A stretch of 64,000 bases of DNA, from positions 697,001-761,000 of the forward strand of contig JAJOZX010001569.1 of assembly GCA_023014485.1 (NCBI GenBank), given 5' to 3'. Shown in pieces: positions 44,420 through 55,671 of this stretch (within the stretch, counting starts at the first letter, position 1; the number at the start of each line of letters is the position of its first letter). The notes under the pieces were generated by a model. The model had not been told where the DNA came from and did no database searches. It saw only the letters and a program-made list of their open reading frames with translations. The translations under genes were made by a program, and so were the position numbers. Origin of the DNA: Bathynomus jamesi (lineage: Eukaryota > Arthropoda > Malacostraca > Isopoda > Cirolanidae).

Positions 44420-45130
44420 TTAAGACTAATTATCACTAAACTATGGTATTTACAAAACTACTAGAGTAACCTACATTACCTAAGGGTTTGCTAAAATATA
44501 CATTATTTACACAATTTACAAACACTTATTTCTTTCTTAAAATTATCTAGAGAGCTTCTATTCACCATATCATATGGCAAGTCATTCCACAAATCTACTA
44601 CAGTATTCTAATTAAAAAACTATTATTGCAGATCCAGTCTACAAGTTTGTTTTCTAGTTTTCTTATTATGCCCTTCAGTTCTTGTCAGTTGTTTACATCT
44701 AGATTGTCAAAACCTGAAAACATTTTGAACATCTATATCATATCTTCCATCAATGTCTTTCAAAACTAAACATGCCCAAGTTCCATTAATCATTCATTGT
44801 ATTCTAACGTGCTTTAGCTTGGGATAAGTTTGATTGTCCTATGCTGCACACCTTCAAGCATATCTATATTCTGCTTATATGGTGAGGTGATCAGGCTTGA
44901 AATCAATATTCTTGGTAAGGCTAACATAATAATTATACAATCTACAAATGACCTCTTACTTTTGTAACTAACATTTTTCTTTATTATTATTATTATTAAG
45001 AAAAATGTTCGTTACAAAAGTAAGAGGTCATTTGTAAATTGTATAATTATTATGTGAGCCTAACTAAGAATATTGATTTCAAGCCTAGTCACCTCACCAT
45101 AAGCAGAATTTTATTTGCCTTATTCCAAGC
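44420..45130 (-). pseudogene. CR1-type LINE remnant, 3' part
   Basis: Minus-strand shreds give the C-terminal RT-downstream region: SPYKQNIDMLEGVQHRTIKL, a TLEYNE-LMELG segment and FKMFSGFDNLDVNN, matching CR1-type LINEs in order. Many stops. A palindrome (44867-45110) disrupts it and a hAT (45139-47644) splits it from its 5' part. Confidence 0.65.
44867..45110. repeat. inverted duplication with 115-bp arms in the CR1 remnant
   Basis: Left arm 44867-44982 and right arm 44998-45110 are inverse copies with about 8 mismatches; both contain ggcttgaaatcaatattctt, acaaatgacctcttactttt and acatttttctt. The spacer is a short (ATT)n tract of about 15 bp. Confidence 0.9.
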
Positions 45131-45138
45131 CTCTAAGC

Positions 45139-47644
45139 CAGTGGTCGGGAACCTATGGCTCGCGAGCCAGATCTGGCTCTTTTGATGACTGCATCTGGCT
45201 CGCAGATAAATCTTAGCTGACATTTCTTAACACGATAGGTAATGAGTAATTCCTTCCTTTTTTAGGCTACGGCCACACACGACGATATTTGCTGTCCAAA
45301 GTGTACGATAAATATCACGCTCCTAACCACGGCCTTGGCTCCTCCCACTCAGTGACGTAGGATTCTTGTGATTGGCTGTCTTGTGCATGACGTTACTGAT
45401 ATTCATATACAGTCAGTCGCTTTTCAGCAGTGGTAGTGGGTGGTAGTGCTATTTTATGCAGAGCAAACCCTTTTGACGAAGATGGCGAAAAGAAAAAGGG
45501 ATGAGGAGTACCGTACATTTCAGGACGAATGGACAGAGGAATTCGCCTTTGTAGAAAGAGCAGGTACTGCAGTGTGTCTAATATGTATTGATAAAATTTC
45601 ATCGATGAAACGGTCAAATATAAAGCGGCACTTCGACACACGCCATGCTACATTTGCATCGAAATATCCAGTGGGAGACAGCAGGAAGAAGGCATGTCAA
45701 GAGCTACTGCGCAGAGTGCAAACCAGTCAACAGCAACTCAGTGTATGGACCCGACAAGGTAACTGGAATTTGGCTAGCTTTGCTGGTTCTTTAGCAATAG
45801 TGAGGAACGGAAAGCCATTCACAGATGGCGAGTATGCCAAAACATTCATGCTTGATGTGGCCAATGAACTTTTTGATGACTTTTCAGATAAAGACAAGAT
45901 AATCAAACGAATAAAAGACATGCCCCTGTCAGCAAAAACTGTTCACGATCGTACCATCATGATGGCAAATCAAGTGGCGGAAACACAAGTGAAGGACATA
46001 AATGCAGCGTCATACTTTTCCCTCGCTTTGGATGAGTCAACAGACGTAAGCCATTTATCCCAGTTCAGTGTGATTGCAAGGTATGCTGTCGGTGACACAC
46101 TGTGTGAGGAAAGTCTTGCTGTTTTGCAAATGAAAGGGACAACAAGGGGGAGGATTTATTCAAGTCTTTCATGGAGTTCGCTAAAGAGAACAATCTACCG
46201 ATGGATAAACTTATTTCAGTGTGTACTGATGGTGCTCCGTGTATGGTGGGGAGCAACAAAGGATTTGTAGCGCTTCTTCGTGAACATGAAAATAGACCCA
46301 TCCTAAGTTTTCATTGCATTCTACATCAGGAGGCGCTTTGTGCTCGAACGTGTGGCGAGCAGTTTGGTGAGGTGATGTCGCTGGTGATTAAGGTGGTCAA
46401 CTTTATTGTTGCTCAAGCTTTAAATGATCGCCAGTTTAAAACACTGCTGGATGAAGTTGGGAATAATTACCCCGGTCTGCTTATGCACAGCAATGTGCGT
46501 TGGTTGTCAAGAGGGAAGGTTCTCAGCCGTGTTGCGGCTTGCCTGAGCGAAATCCGAACTTTCCTTGAAATGAAAGGCGTCAAGCATCCTGAGCTAGCTA
46601 ACACTGAGTGGCTCCTGAAGTTTTACTACATCGTGGACATGACTGAACATCTGAATCAACTCAACGTGAAAATGCAAGGCATTGGAAATACAGTCTTATC
46701 CCTTCAACAAGCAGTGTGTGCATTTGAAAACAAGCTGAAACTCTTTATCGGGGATATTGAAACAGGTCATTTACTACACTTTGAAAGACTGGGACAATTT
46801 AAAGATGCGTGCACAGCAAATGACCCCGCTCAACATTGTGATCTCCAGCAGCTAGCTGGCTTCACATCTAATCTCCTGCAATCATTCAAAGCACGCTTTG
46901 TAGAATTTCGTGAGCGCACTCGTCTTTTTAAGTTCATCACTCATCCACACGTGTGCAGTGGACAAAGCCGACCTGAGTTACATCCCTGATGTCTCCATAA
47001 GAGATTTTGAGGTAGAAGTTGCTGACCTGAAAGCCTCAGACATGTGGGTGAATAAATTCAAGTCATTGAACGAAGATTTGGAAGGACTTGCGCATCAGCG
47101 AGCAGAGCTGTCGAGTAAACACAAGTGGACAGAAATGAAAAGACTTCAATCCGAAGACCAGCTGATTTTCAAAACTTGGAACGCGCTTCCAGTCGCATAC
47201 CACACACTGCAGCGTGTGAGTATTGCCGTGTTGACCATGTTTGGCTCTACATATGCATGTGAGCAGTGGTTCTCACATCTGAAAAACATCAAAACCAACC
47301 TACGGTCACGTTTAACGGATGGAAGCCTCAATGCCTGCATGAAGCTTAACCTGACCAACTATCAACCAGACTACAAAGCCATCAGCAAAACCATGCAGCA
47401 CCAGAAGTCACATTAGTCATATTGGTAAGAAGTATTGAATTTATTATTGGTTAGCTTCAGTATAACGTTATTAAAAAGAATAAATTCAGATAATTATTAT
47501 ACTCTAAATTTTTTGGTCTTACTTAAAAAATGCACGCATTTAGTTGTATTCAGTGTTAAAAAATATTATAGGGCTCTCACGGAAATACATTTAAAAATAT
47601 TTGACTTTCATGGCTCTCTCAGCCAAAAAGGTTCCCGACCCCTG
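45139..47644 (+). mobile_element. hAT transposon, nearly intact, 8-bp duplication
   Basis: Left tip CAGTGGTCGGGAACCTATGG; right tip inverse CAGGGGTCGGGAACC. CTCTAAGC at 45131-45138 and 47645-47652 is a perfect 8-bp target duplication. A single transposase gene lies on the plus strand between 45.48 and 47.42 kb with a GC content above its surroundings. Left and right subterminal regions both carry a GGCTC-type motif (gctcgcgagcc, ggctctctc). Confidence 0.93.
45482..47416 (+). pseudogene. hAT transposase (ZBED/GTF2IRD2-like type), two small frame breaks
   Basis: From MAKRKRDEEYRTFQDEW the protein has a BED-like zinc finger (AVCLICIDK, then IKRHFDTRH), the DESTDVSHLSQF block with catalytic Asp, CTDGAPCMVGSNKGF, HCILHQEAL, the VRWLSRG block with conserved W, and the C-terminal dimerisation region (YACEQWFSHLKNIKTNLRSR). 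Only two lesions are seen: a one-base loss in a G run near 46150 and a small indel near 46950. All else is open, about 640 codons. This looks like a recently active copy. It would cut and paste the element. Confidence 0.88.
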
Positions 47645-47652
47645 CTCTAAGC

Positions 47653-48445
47653 ATTGAAGGAAAAACTAGATCACCCCTATGATATAATGCACAGATCTTT
47701 TTCCTGAGTGACATCCTCTACCAGTTTCCCTGTATCTCATAACTAAAGTTTTCATTATTTCTGCTAGTATGGAGGACTTTGTATTTCTGATTTTTGAACA
47801 TTGAATTCCATCTGCCACTCACTAGACCAGGCAACTAATCTATTAAGATCTTTTTACAGTTAATAAAAATCATAGTTCTAACTGGGGAACTACTTTTTTT
47901 ATCATCTGCAAATTTAGATGTTTTACTACCTACTCCCACCTCTGAATCATTTTGATACACAAAAAGTATTGCATCTAACAATGATCCTGTGGTACCCCAC
48001 TTTTTAATCTTGCAACCCTGGACCATAATCATTTTATAAATTACTCTGTTCTCTGTCTTGTAACCATTCTTCAACCCAATTTATGACTGGCTCCATTATT
48101 CTATGAACTATTAATTTATACAGAGGTCTCATATGTGGAATTTTGTCAAATACTTTACTAAAACCCAAATAAATAATATCTAGCTACACTATGCCCATCA
48201 ACTACCTAGTCAGTTACAAACTCAAGTGTAAAAGAGAGACAAAACAAAAAAAAAAACCATTCCCAATCTAAATCCATGCTGGGAACATGAAATAATAATA
48301 ATAATAGCTATCTAAGTACTCTTGAATACTATTCTTTACAGGTAATTCTTTCTAGTATCTTCCCTACCAAAGATATCAGACTAACAGTCATATAATTTCT
48401 TATCGCCTTTTTACTACCCTTTTTGAAAATGGATATTACACTAGG
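47653..48445 (-). pseudogene. CR1-type LINE remnant, 5' part (RT)
   Basis: Minus-strand shreds: ISIFKKGSKKAIRNYM near 48440-48390, then a TGSLLDAILFVYQND-SEVG segment and SKFADDKK, the catalytic FADD box, near 47910. The order continues into the 44420-45130 fragment after removal of the hAT. Heavily mutated. Confidence 0.65.
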
Positions 48446-48769
48446 GTGTTTCATGGCAGTGTGGTTGATGGATGAAGTGGAAGGAAGTTCAATCCACATT
48501 GATGCCCCTATTCCTTTTGCCGAGGAAACTCGTCTGAACAGGTTTCAACCAGATCAGAACACGTTTAGGGGTCCCAAGATTTCACGCTTCAGATTGCTTA
48601 GGTATTTCTAATTTCAGCTGTTCTAGAGTTAGTGACTGCCTTGCTTCCTGATGGAAGGGTGCACTGCTCTCTGTCCTTCGTGTCAGTTGTCGAGTTTTGT
48701 CCTCATTGTGTCTACCATTGCGTACTTGTACTCTTTTCTAATTCGTATATTCCCTCATTGCAGATAAAC

Positions 48770-51001
48770 ATGGCAACTCGAAGCAAGAAAGAGGTTTGGC
48801 TCATCGGACACCCGAATAAGGAGATCCTGGGTAGCCACCTGCCGACGAAGTTGCAAGTCTTACAAAAGTGCTTCTTCCATCAAAAACAGGAAAACCTAGG
48901 ATGGAGAAAATGTCTGAACCTCTGTTTGGATGCTGTGATGGTGTTCTGGAAAAGAGCAAAGATCCCTACTATGAGGCGGGACAGCACCCTTCGGAAAATG
49001 GAAGCTCTGCTCCAGCGTTATGACAAGTTGGTGAAAAGCAGGAACAGATCTGAGGAGAGCTATCAAGTTGCAGATGACATGTTCAAGGTGGAACTCAAGA
49101 ACGAAATCCTCGTTATTGGTCATTCCAATGCCCTTTCTATGATGACAAATGAGGAAGACAAGCTCTTCTACAAGAGTCAGCAGGAGGACCCAACAGAGAG
49201 CAGTATGGGATTCGCAGACATGAAGCTGGCCCAAATGGAGAGTAGGAAAAGGCGTTGAGAGGAACAGCAGGAGGAGAGACGACACTGGGAATTCAAGCGG
49301 GCCAAGACAGTTACAGAAGCTGCTACTCTTGAAGACAGCTCCTCGGCGTCGCCATCTGTGGAAGATGATCCCTCCTTGGCAGCCTCCACGTCTGCTTCAT
49401 GTCCTTCTCCGAGGAAGCGGTTGAGGAATCTCATCACTCAGGATGTGGCTGTCGCGTATGACTGGATGAACATTTCTTATCGTGATGCAGCGATGTCCTA
49501 TGCCATCGTTGCGCAATCCTTGGGGCACGATTTGAACGAGGTATCCATCTCCTCTTCCACAATGTATCGTGCTCGCCAGTCGCTTCGGAAGCAAGCAGCA
49601 GAGGCATATCAAGAGGGAGAATTCTGTCCTGAGGAGCCCTTGGTGTTGCACTGGGATGAGAAAATGCTGCCTGAAATCACAGGTGACGGATCTGTGGACC
49701 GGATTGCTGTGCTGGTCACCAGGAATGGCCAGGAGAAGCTGCTTGGAGTTCCGAAAGTTCCAGCTGGCATGGGAGCGGAGACGGCACGCATCTGCATTGA
49801 TCTTGTGTGGGAACATGACCTGTCCGAACGAATCAAGGGGTTATCATTCGACACAATGGCAATGAACACCAGGATTCACGTGGGAGCCTGTGTCAAGATT
49901 GAGGAGGTCTCAGGAAGCAACTTCTTTACCTAGCATGCAGGCACCATATGTACGAAATCATCCTGGTTCAAGTCTTCCAGTCTTTGATGGGCCCCACCTC
50001 TGGGCCCCGAGACTGGGATCTTCAAAAGATTCCAAGAGCAGTGGGGTTTCATAACCGATCTCTTATCACCACTGCTATTGATTCTTCAGATAGCTGCAGC
50101 ATCGCTGGACCTCTTCAGGGTCTCAAGGACCTAACTGTCCTTGTCGTGAGGGAAGCTCTGGCTTCTGGTCAGCCACAGGATGACTACCAAGAACTTCTTC
50201 AACTGGTTATCCTCTTTCTCGGGGAAGAGACTGTCATCAATGTGCCACTGCGGAAGCCAGGAGCATACCACCATGCGCCGTGAATGGCGAAAGCCATTTA
50301 CAGATTGAAGTTGTACCTCCTTCAGGACCAGTTCAGGATGACTGGGTGGGAGCTGAAAGGAGTCACAGAAATCGACCTGTTCGTTGCCCTGGCCTACGCA
50401 AAGGCTTGGAGTCGTGACGAGAGCAGAGCAGGCCCCACGTGTGGATCTGGAGTTCTTGCTGGACCTGGAAATACTGCAGGAAGATGCCGTGATCGTCGAC
50501 GTCGCCAAGCAAGGGCAAGTGGCCATGAAACGACACCTCTGGTACTTCTCCGAGACGCTGGTCGGCTTGGCATTCTTTGATCAAGGGGTTCCTCAGGAAG
50601 AGAAACAAAGGATGCGAGAGAACCTCGCCAAGCCAGCATCGAGGAAAGCATTGAAGCGTCTGGAGGGGAAGACCATCCTCGGCTCCTTCAAAGGAAAGAT
50701 GATTTCGGATTTCGTTACCTCGAGGACGAAGGATCTCTCCACCACACTCGGGATAAATGGCACCTTCGTCGAAAATCCCGCTTTGTCTTGGGAAAGCGAC
50801 CCACACTACCAAGCAGGCCTAGCTAGGGTCTGCGTCCTGGCTATGGTGAATGACTCGGCTGAACGGGGGATCGCTCTCATAGATAAATTCAATACTGCCC
50901 TAACAATGAAGGAAGAAGACAAACAGTACTTGCTGAAAGCAGTTTTCAAGAACAGGAAGGATTTTCCGAAGAAGCAGAAGGGGGAAATGATGAAGAAGTG
51001 A
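48770..51001 (+). pseudogene. uncharacterised transposase-like gene, intronless, broken
   Basis: A GC-rich block in AT-rich surroundings. ATG at 48770 starts MATRSKKEVWLIGHPNKEIL. An in-frame TGA at 49256 separates it from the following open part, which has LVLHWDEKMLPEITGDG, DRIAVLVTRNGQEKLLGVPK, and LSFDTMAMNTR-HVGACVKIEE. A frameshift near 49925 leads to ACRHHMYEI, then another stop near 50281 and a shift near 50410 before the C-terminal part (HLWYFSETLVGLAFFD, MVNDSAERGIALIDKF). I know similar uncharacterised invertebrate proteins, but not a name. The H-W-D, S-F-D and C-x-H-H-x2-E pattern suggests an RNase H-like transposase, perhaps hAT-related; that is inference. Confidence 0.6.
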
Positions 51002-51299
51002 TGAGTCTGTGCTCTCTGATGTAAGGCAAGATTTCTCGGGACCCCTTATTGTTGTCGAAGGCTTCTCATTTTTGGCCAGGAGTGATAAATATGTAAAACA
51101 AACATGGGCATCTATGTGGATTAAAAATATGTGGTGGTTCTCATTTATGAAACACCCTAATATTACACATTTACTTTTTTCTAGTCATCTGGTATCTTTG
51201 CATAATTAATAGATCCAACAAACAAAACATTTAGTGCCTCAGCTGAGCAAACTTCCCTTTCCCTGAGAATTCTAGCACATTATCAATACTAGCAGATTT

Positions 51300-52380
51300 T
51301 TTTTTTATGCAGGAAGGAGTGGCCAAGGGCGAATGCCGATAAAGTAGCCCCCCATAGAAGAACAAGAGCCAAAATCAAGGTCCAGGGTTATCAAGATGCC
51401 TAAAGACTGCATTTGAAAAACTGGAGGTCATAGACAGAGGGAAATATGAATTGAGAAAGATTGTTCCCAAGTTGACGGGTTGAGAAGATGAAGGATTGGA
51501 AATACCAATTAACCCTTGCATTAGAGAGTTGGACAGAAAAGGAATGAGAAAGTGTAGAAAGTCTGGTGTTGCATGCTCTCCTTAAAGGAGGAGGCATGCA
51601 GTTAGAGAGTTCAGAAGAGCAGTGTCCATTGTAATAGTGATAGTAGAGAGAGAGTGAGGCAACAGTGCAGTGAAGAGAGATTGAAGGCAGTCAGTAAGAG
51701 GTGGGGAATTGACAAGATGAAAAGCCTTTGATTCCATCTGGTCAAGTATGGCTGTGTGGGTTGAGGCACCCAATACATGAGCAGCATACTCCATACAGTG
51801 CATTCTCTGTACAAGACCCTTGTACAGAGACAGCAACTGAGTAGGGGTGAAGAAACTGTGAAGCCAGTACAGCACACATAACCTCTTGGAAGCTGTTTTA
51901 GAGAGTATATGTCATCTTTCCAGGAAAGATCACAAGAAAAGGAAATGCCAAGAATGTTAAGAGAAGAGGAAGGATTGAGTTGTGTGCTGTTGAAGGTAAG
52001 GGGATAGTCGTGTGGAAGATTGTGATGAGTAGACAGATGGAGGAACCAAGTTTTTGAGGCATTGAAAGTCACAAGGTTTTCTCTGCCTCAATCAGAGAGA
52101 GCAGAAAGATCAGAGGTCAGGTGATCCATAGCCATGCTACACAAATCATGGAGTGATTGTTGAGAGGGACAATTTGGGAAGTGGATGGAGAAGCAAAGAG
52201 TGGAATCATTGGCATAGGAGTGAATAGAACAGGAAGTGTGAATTAAAAGATCATTAATAAATAAAAGGAAAAAACTGGGTGACAGGACAGAACCTGAGAA
52301 ACACCACTGTTAATAGCTTTAGGAGAAGAACAGTAGGCCATCTACAACCGCAGCTATAGATTGGCCAGTAGAAGTCATTA
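51300..52380 (-). mobile_element. jockey-type LINE, 5'-truncated copy
   Basis: Begins (3' end) with a T run and tgcaggaagg, the inverse of a poly-A tail. It runs on the minus strand through an RT C-terminal part (TRLSTLSHSFSVQLSNARVN) and an NLSSLHCC-containing part to an FNASKTWFLHLSTHHNLPHD block. It stops at about 52380, where the plus-strand CR1 remnant begins. Confidence 0.78.
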
Positions 52381-52636
52381 GGAAATAGTGACCATTGGAT
52401 CATACATTTCAAGATAGAATTAAATAAGCATCTAGTCAACAATTACCATCTAGTCCCTTGCTTCTCAAAGGGGAACTATCATAGATTTAGGGAGTTGTTA
52501 GGCTCAGTAAAGTGCAATAATGAATTTGCCAATAAAAATGCTATTGAGATGCGGTCTAGATTAAAAGAAATTTTAGAGGATGTAAAATGTAGGTGTATTC
52601 CTTTCAGAAGTGTTAGGAATAACAAGATTAGGAAAC
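52381..52636 (+). pseudogene. CR1-type LINE remnant, segment 1 of 3
   Basis: The plus-strand frame reads a DHWIIHFKI-like block, then LLGSVKCNNEFANKNAIEM and KCRCIPFRSVRNNKIRKP, the endonuclease-RT linker of CR1 LINEs. It is cut at RKP by the hAT at 52637 and resumes at 54823. Confidence 0.65.
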
Positions 52637-54814
52637 CAGGGGCGTACCTAAAGTATTTGGCACCCGGGGTGGATCCTTCCTTTGGCACCCCCTATAAATA
52701 ATTTAAAATTTAAACCCACAGAAAAATATATTATGTTTGCAAGTAGATTTTTAAACAGTACAGTACTGTCATAAGCAAATTGGAAATAAGAAAAATGCAG
52801 GACATTAAAAATTTAGTGAACAGGTAATACTGCATTTTATTTTATACAAAAAACACAGGAAATCCACTCTCAATGCTCAGCCTATTCTTCAAAGGTAAAT
52901 AGAGAGGATTCACAGTCTGCTTTTGAGCCTTAATTTCTGCAAATTGATCAATGACCTCATCAAAATTCACCTTCTTTGCATATTCATGTTCAATTGAAAG
53001 TAAAGCCAGATTTGTCAATCTTGTCTGACTCATGGTTGAGTGAAAGAAATTTTTTATCAATTTCAATTTGGGAAAACGTCTTTCATATGAAGCAATAGAC
53101 ACACAGACAGTAAAAAGAATCTCAAACACAGTGACAAGCTTCGCAAAGATTCACAAAAATCCCATTTCACAATAAACTCCAGAAACTGCAATGCTGTCCA
53201 TTTCTTTGCCTCTTCACTGCTGATTTTGGCAGCTTCCAAATGTCTCCAAAGTCATCCAATTTCCACACTGATATCTTCATCAGAGAATTCATCGAAAATC
53301 TGAGTCAAATTTGGAATATATCATACTTCCAAAGTTCTTCTTCTGTTGCAACAACCAAAATGTTTGGCTGAATAACAGCGAGATTGACAGAATTTGATCC
53401 ATTGCCTTAGAACGAATCTCCAATTCTTGATGAAAGCGATCAAGACATTCAAACATAGACCAGCATCCTTTGCCATCACTCCTGGCATCCTTTTTTGGAG
53501 CTTTACTCTCCCTCTTCTCTCCATAGAAATGTCCATTTCCTCACACTTTGTAGTTGCATAATGAATGGCCCCCTCCACAATTTCATTGCACTGATCTCAA
53601 GAAACAGTTTTAGAGCTTGGAGCTTCATAGTGCACTTTTCAAGGCTGATTCCAACTGTTTGCAAATACTTTTGTGAGAGATTAATTTCTTCCAGGACTTC
53701 ACACCAGAAAGAAAGGTAACTCAAAAAAGAGAAATCGCATACAGCAGACAGCAAAATCTGAGCTGATCCTCTTGTGTCCACACAACTTTGTCACATTCAA
53801 TATGGACGTATTTGATCACTTCACAGATCTGATCAGTGTGAGACACATCAGGAGTGCTTCAAAAAGAATCCCAAAATACTTTGCTTTCTTGATATCAGCC
53901 ACTATTTTCTCTGACATAATTCCCCAAAAGACAAATGAACTCATTCTGAATCTTTGGAGATAAATATGAAGCCACTCTCCTCCCAGATGGAATAGAATGC
54001 TTAATCCTTACAAAATGTTCTTTCAAAACTGGATCATAATTTGACAGCAACTCTACCAATTCCATGAAGTTTCCTTTGTTTACTGATGACATGTCCTCTT
54101 TGTGACCACGAAAAGGAAGATTCTGGTGAGCCAGAAACAAGGTTACGTCCAAGAGGCAATGTAAAATATCCCTCCATTTCTTTCTCTCCTTGTCCATTGT
54201 TGCTTGATGAACTTGATCAATGGTTTTTTGAAGCTTCAACCCTGCTCCCAAGGTCTTCCATTTCTCCAGGCATGAAAGATGCTACTCAGAAGCCTCATGG
54301 TCAGACACCTTTGGGTTTAGCTTCCACCATGCTTGAAACCCAGTGACAAAGCTGGATGTTCTAATTCCTTTGTCATCAAGAGCAAACAGTCTGCAGCAAA
54401 ACAAAACAAAAAAACTTTCTTTTGATGGAGGGTAAACTATCCATGTTCTCAAAACTTTCTTGCCATTTGGCAGAGCCTTATAGAACTATGCAGTAGTCAG
54501 CTGTCAACTCTTCCCTTTGGATTTCTCTCCTTGTCTTTGAACTGCACTGAAAGGTCCATCCCTATTTTGGAAGGGTTTAATTTTTCATTTGTAAATTTTG
54601 TATTGCCAATAAAAATAAAAATTTATTTTATAGTGGAAATTAACATTAAGCTGTTGTAATAGTTTGAACATTTTTAAATTTTTTTTCTTACTTTGGTGAA
54701 TTTTTCATTTGGTTTGAAAACTTGTACTGGTATTTCAACTCTTCCAATGGCACCCCCTCCTGGCTGTCACCCAGGGCAGACCACCGCCCTCGCACCCCTC
54801 TTAGTACGCCACTG
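52637..54814 (-). mobile_element. hAT transposon of ZMYM1-like type, decayed
   Basis: Left tip CAGGGGCGTACCTAAAG; right tip inverse CAGTGGCGTACTAAGAGGGG. TAGGAAAC at 52629-52636 and 54815-54822 is a perfect 8-bp duplication. The interior carries a broken minus-strand transposase. Removing it plus one duplication rejoins the CR1 remnant. Confidence 0.92.
52842..54251 (-). pseudogene. ZMYM1-like hAT transposase fragments
   Basis: The minus-strand frame 54251-53895 begins near LQKTIDQVHQATMDKERKKW and contains LAHQNLPFRGHKED and KNxxNF-like MELVELLSNYDPVLKEH, the N-terminal region of ZMYM1/TTF-type hAT transposases. Later frames 53781-53321 give GSAQILLSAVCDFSFLSYL and IVEGAIHYATTKCEE (in part in shifted frames). 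The catalytic middle is missing and stops abound; the C-terminal part (53129-52842) retains an ERRFPKLKLIKN-like dimerisation segment with NLALLSIEHE. Confidence 0.75.
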
Positions 54815-54822
54815 TAGGAAAC

Positions 54823-55386
54823 CTTTGTAGTGGAATAGGGAAATAGCTAAAATTATTAAAAATAAAAAAGGGCATTCAGGGAATTTAAAGGCAGTGATAG
54901 TATTTTGGACTTGGATAATTATAGGCAGTTAAGAAATGTTAAATAGTTTGATTAGGAAGAGCAAAAGGCATAGTGAAATAAATCTAGCAATAAAGATCCA
55001 AAGAAATTCTTTAGTTTTTATAAATATAATAATAAAAAGCATGATAGGGATTAGCCCAAATGAACATAAGATGCTTCAAAAAGATCAGGATATTGTTGAT
55101 ATTTTTAATGATTATTTTACCTGTTTTTACTGAAGAAAACTTAAATAACTTTGATTTTAATTCTTTAGATCCTGTAAATTCAGACATTCTTGATCATATT
55201 CATATAAGGAATGATGATGTTAGGCAAGTGATTCATACACTGAAGTCAAATAAAGCTGCTGGACCTGATAATATATTTGCTAGGATTCTTAGAGAAGGGG
55301 AAGAAAGCTTATCTGAAGCACTAACTATTTTGTTTGCTAGGTCAATTAATTATGCAGAAGTAACAGATGAATGGAAAAAGGCTAAT
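54823..55386 (+). pseudogene. CR1-type LINE remnant, segment 2 of 3
   Basis: Plus-strand shreds continue segment 1: IKNKK-AFREFKGSDSI, DLDNYRQLRN, then DIVDIFNDYF and the open stretch DILDHIHIRNDDVRQVIHTL and KSNKAAGPDNIFARILRE, the first RT block, to EWKKAN. E3 is inserted directly after this. Confidence 0.75.
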
Positions 55387-55671
55387 GGTCAATTCCATAC
55401 GAAATCACCCAAATTTTGAACAACTTCCCAGGTCACCCTCTCAGAAAATTCTGAAAAAATTATCATTTGTAATTCTATCCAACTTATGCACAAATCCCAA
55501 ATTTTAGGTCAATATTACTTATAATTTTTGAGATATAGCAATTTGAAGTTATGCTTTTTTTCCTTATTTTTTGGCATCATTGGCAAAATCAAACAAATGT
55601 CCAACTTTAGGCAATCATATCTTTTTTGTTTATCCCTTCACAAGACTGTATGTGGTATATATGGTAAACAG

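Noticed and set aside
48423..48611. Plus-strand frame with DEVEGSSIHIDAPIPFAEETR
   Set aside because: It begins in antisense CR1 sequence and has no recognisable domain. It could be a piece of the uncharacterised gene's 5' region, but nothing supports this.
52497..52690. Single short gene reading across 52636
   Set aside because: The frame runs from the CR1 linker into the tip of the hAT; the 8-bp duplication shows that the two parts are unrelated.
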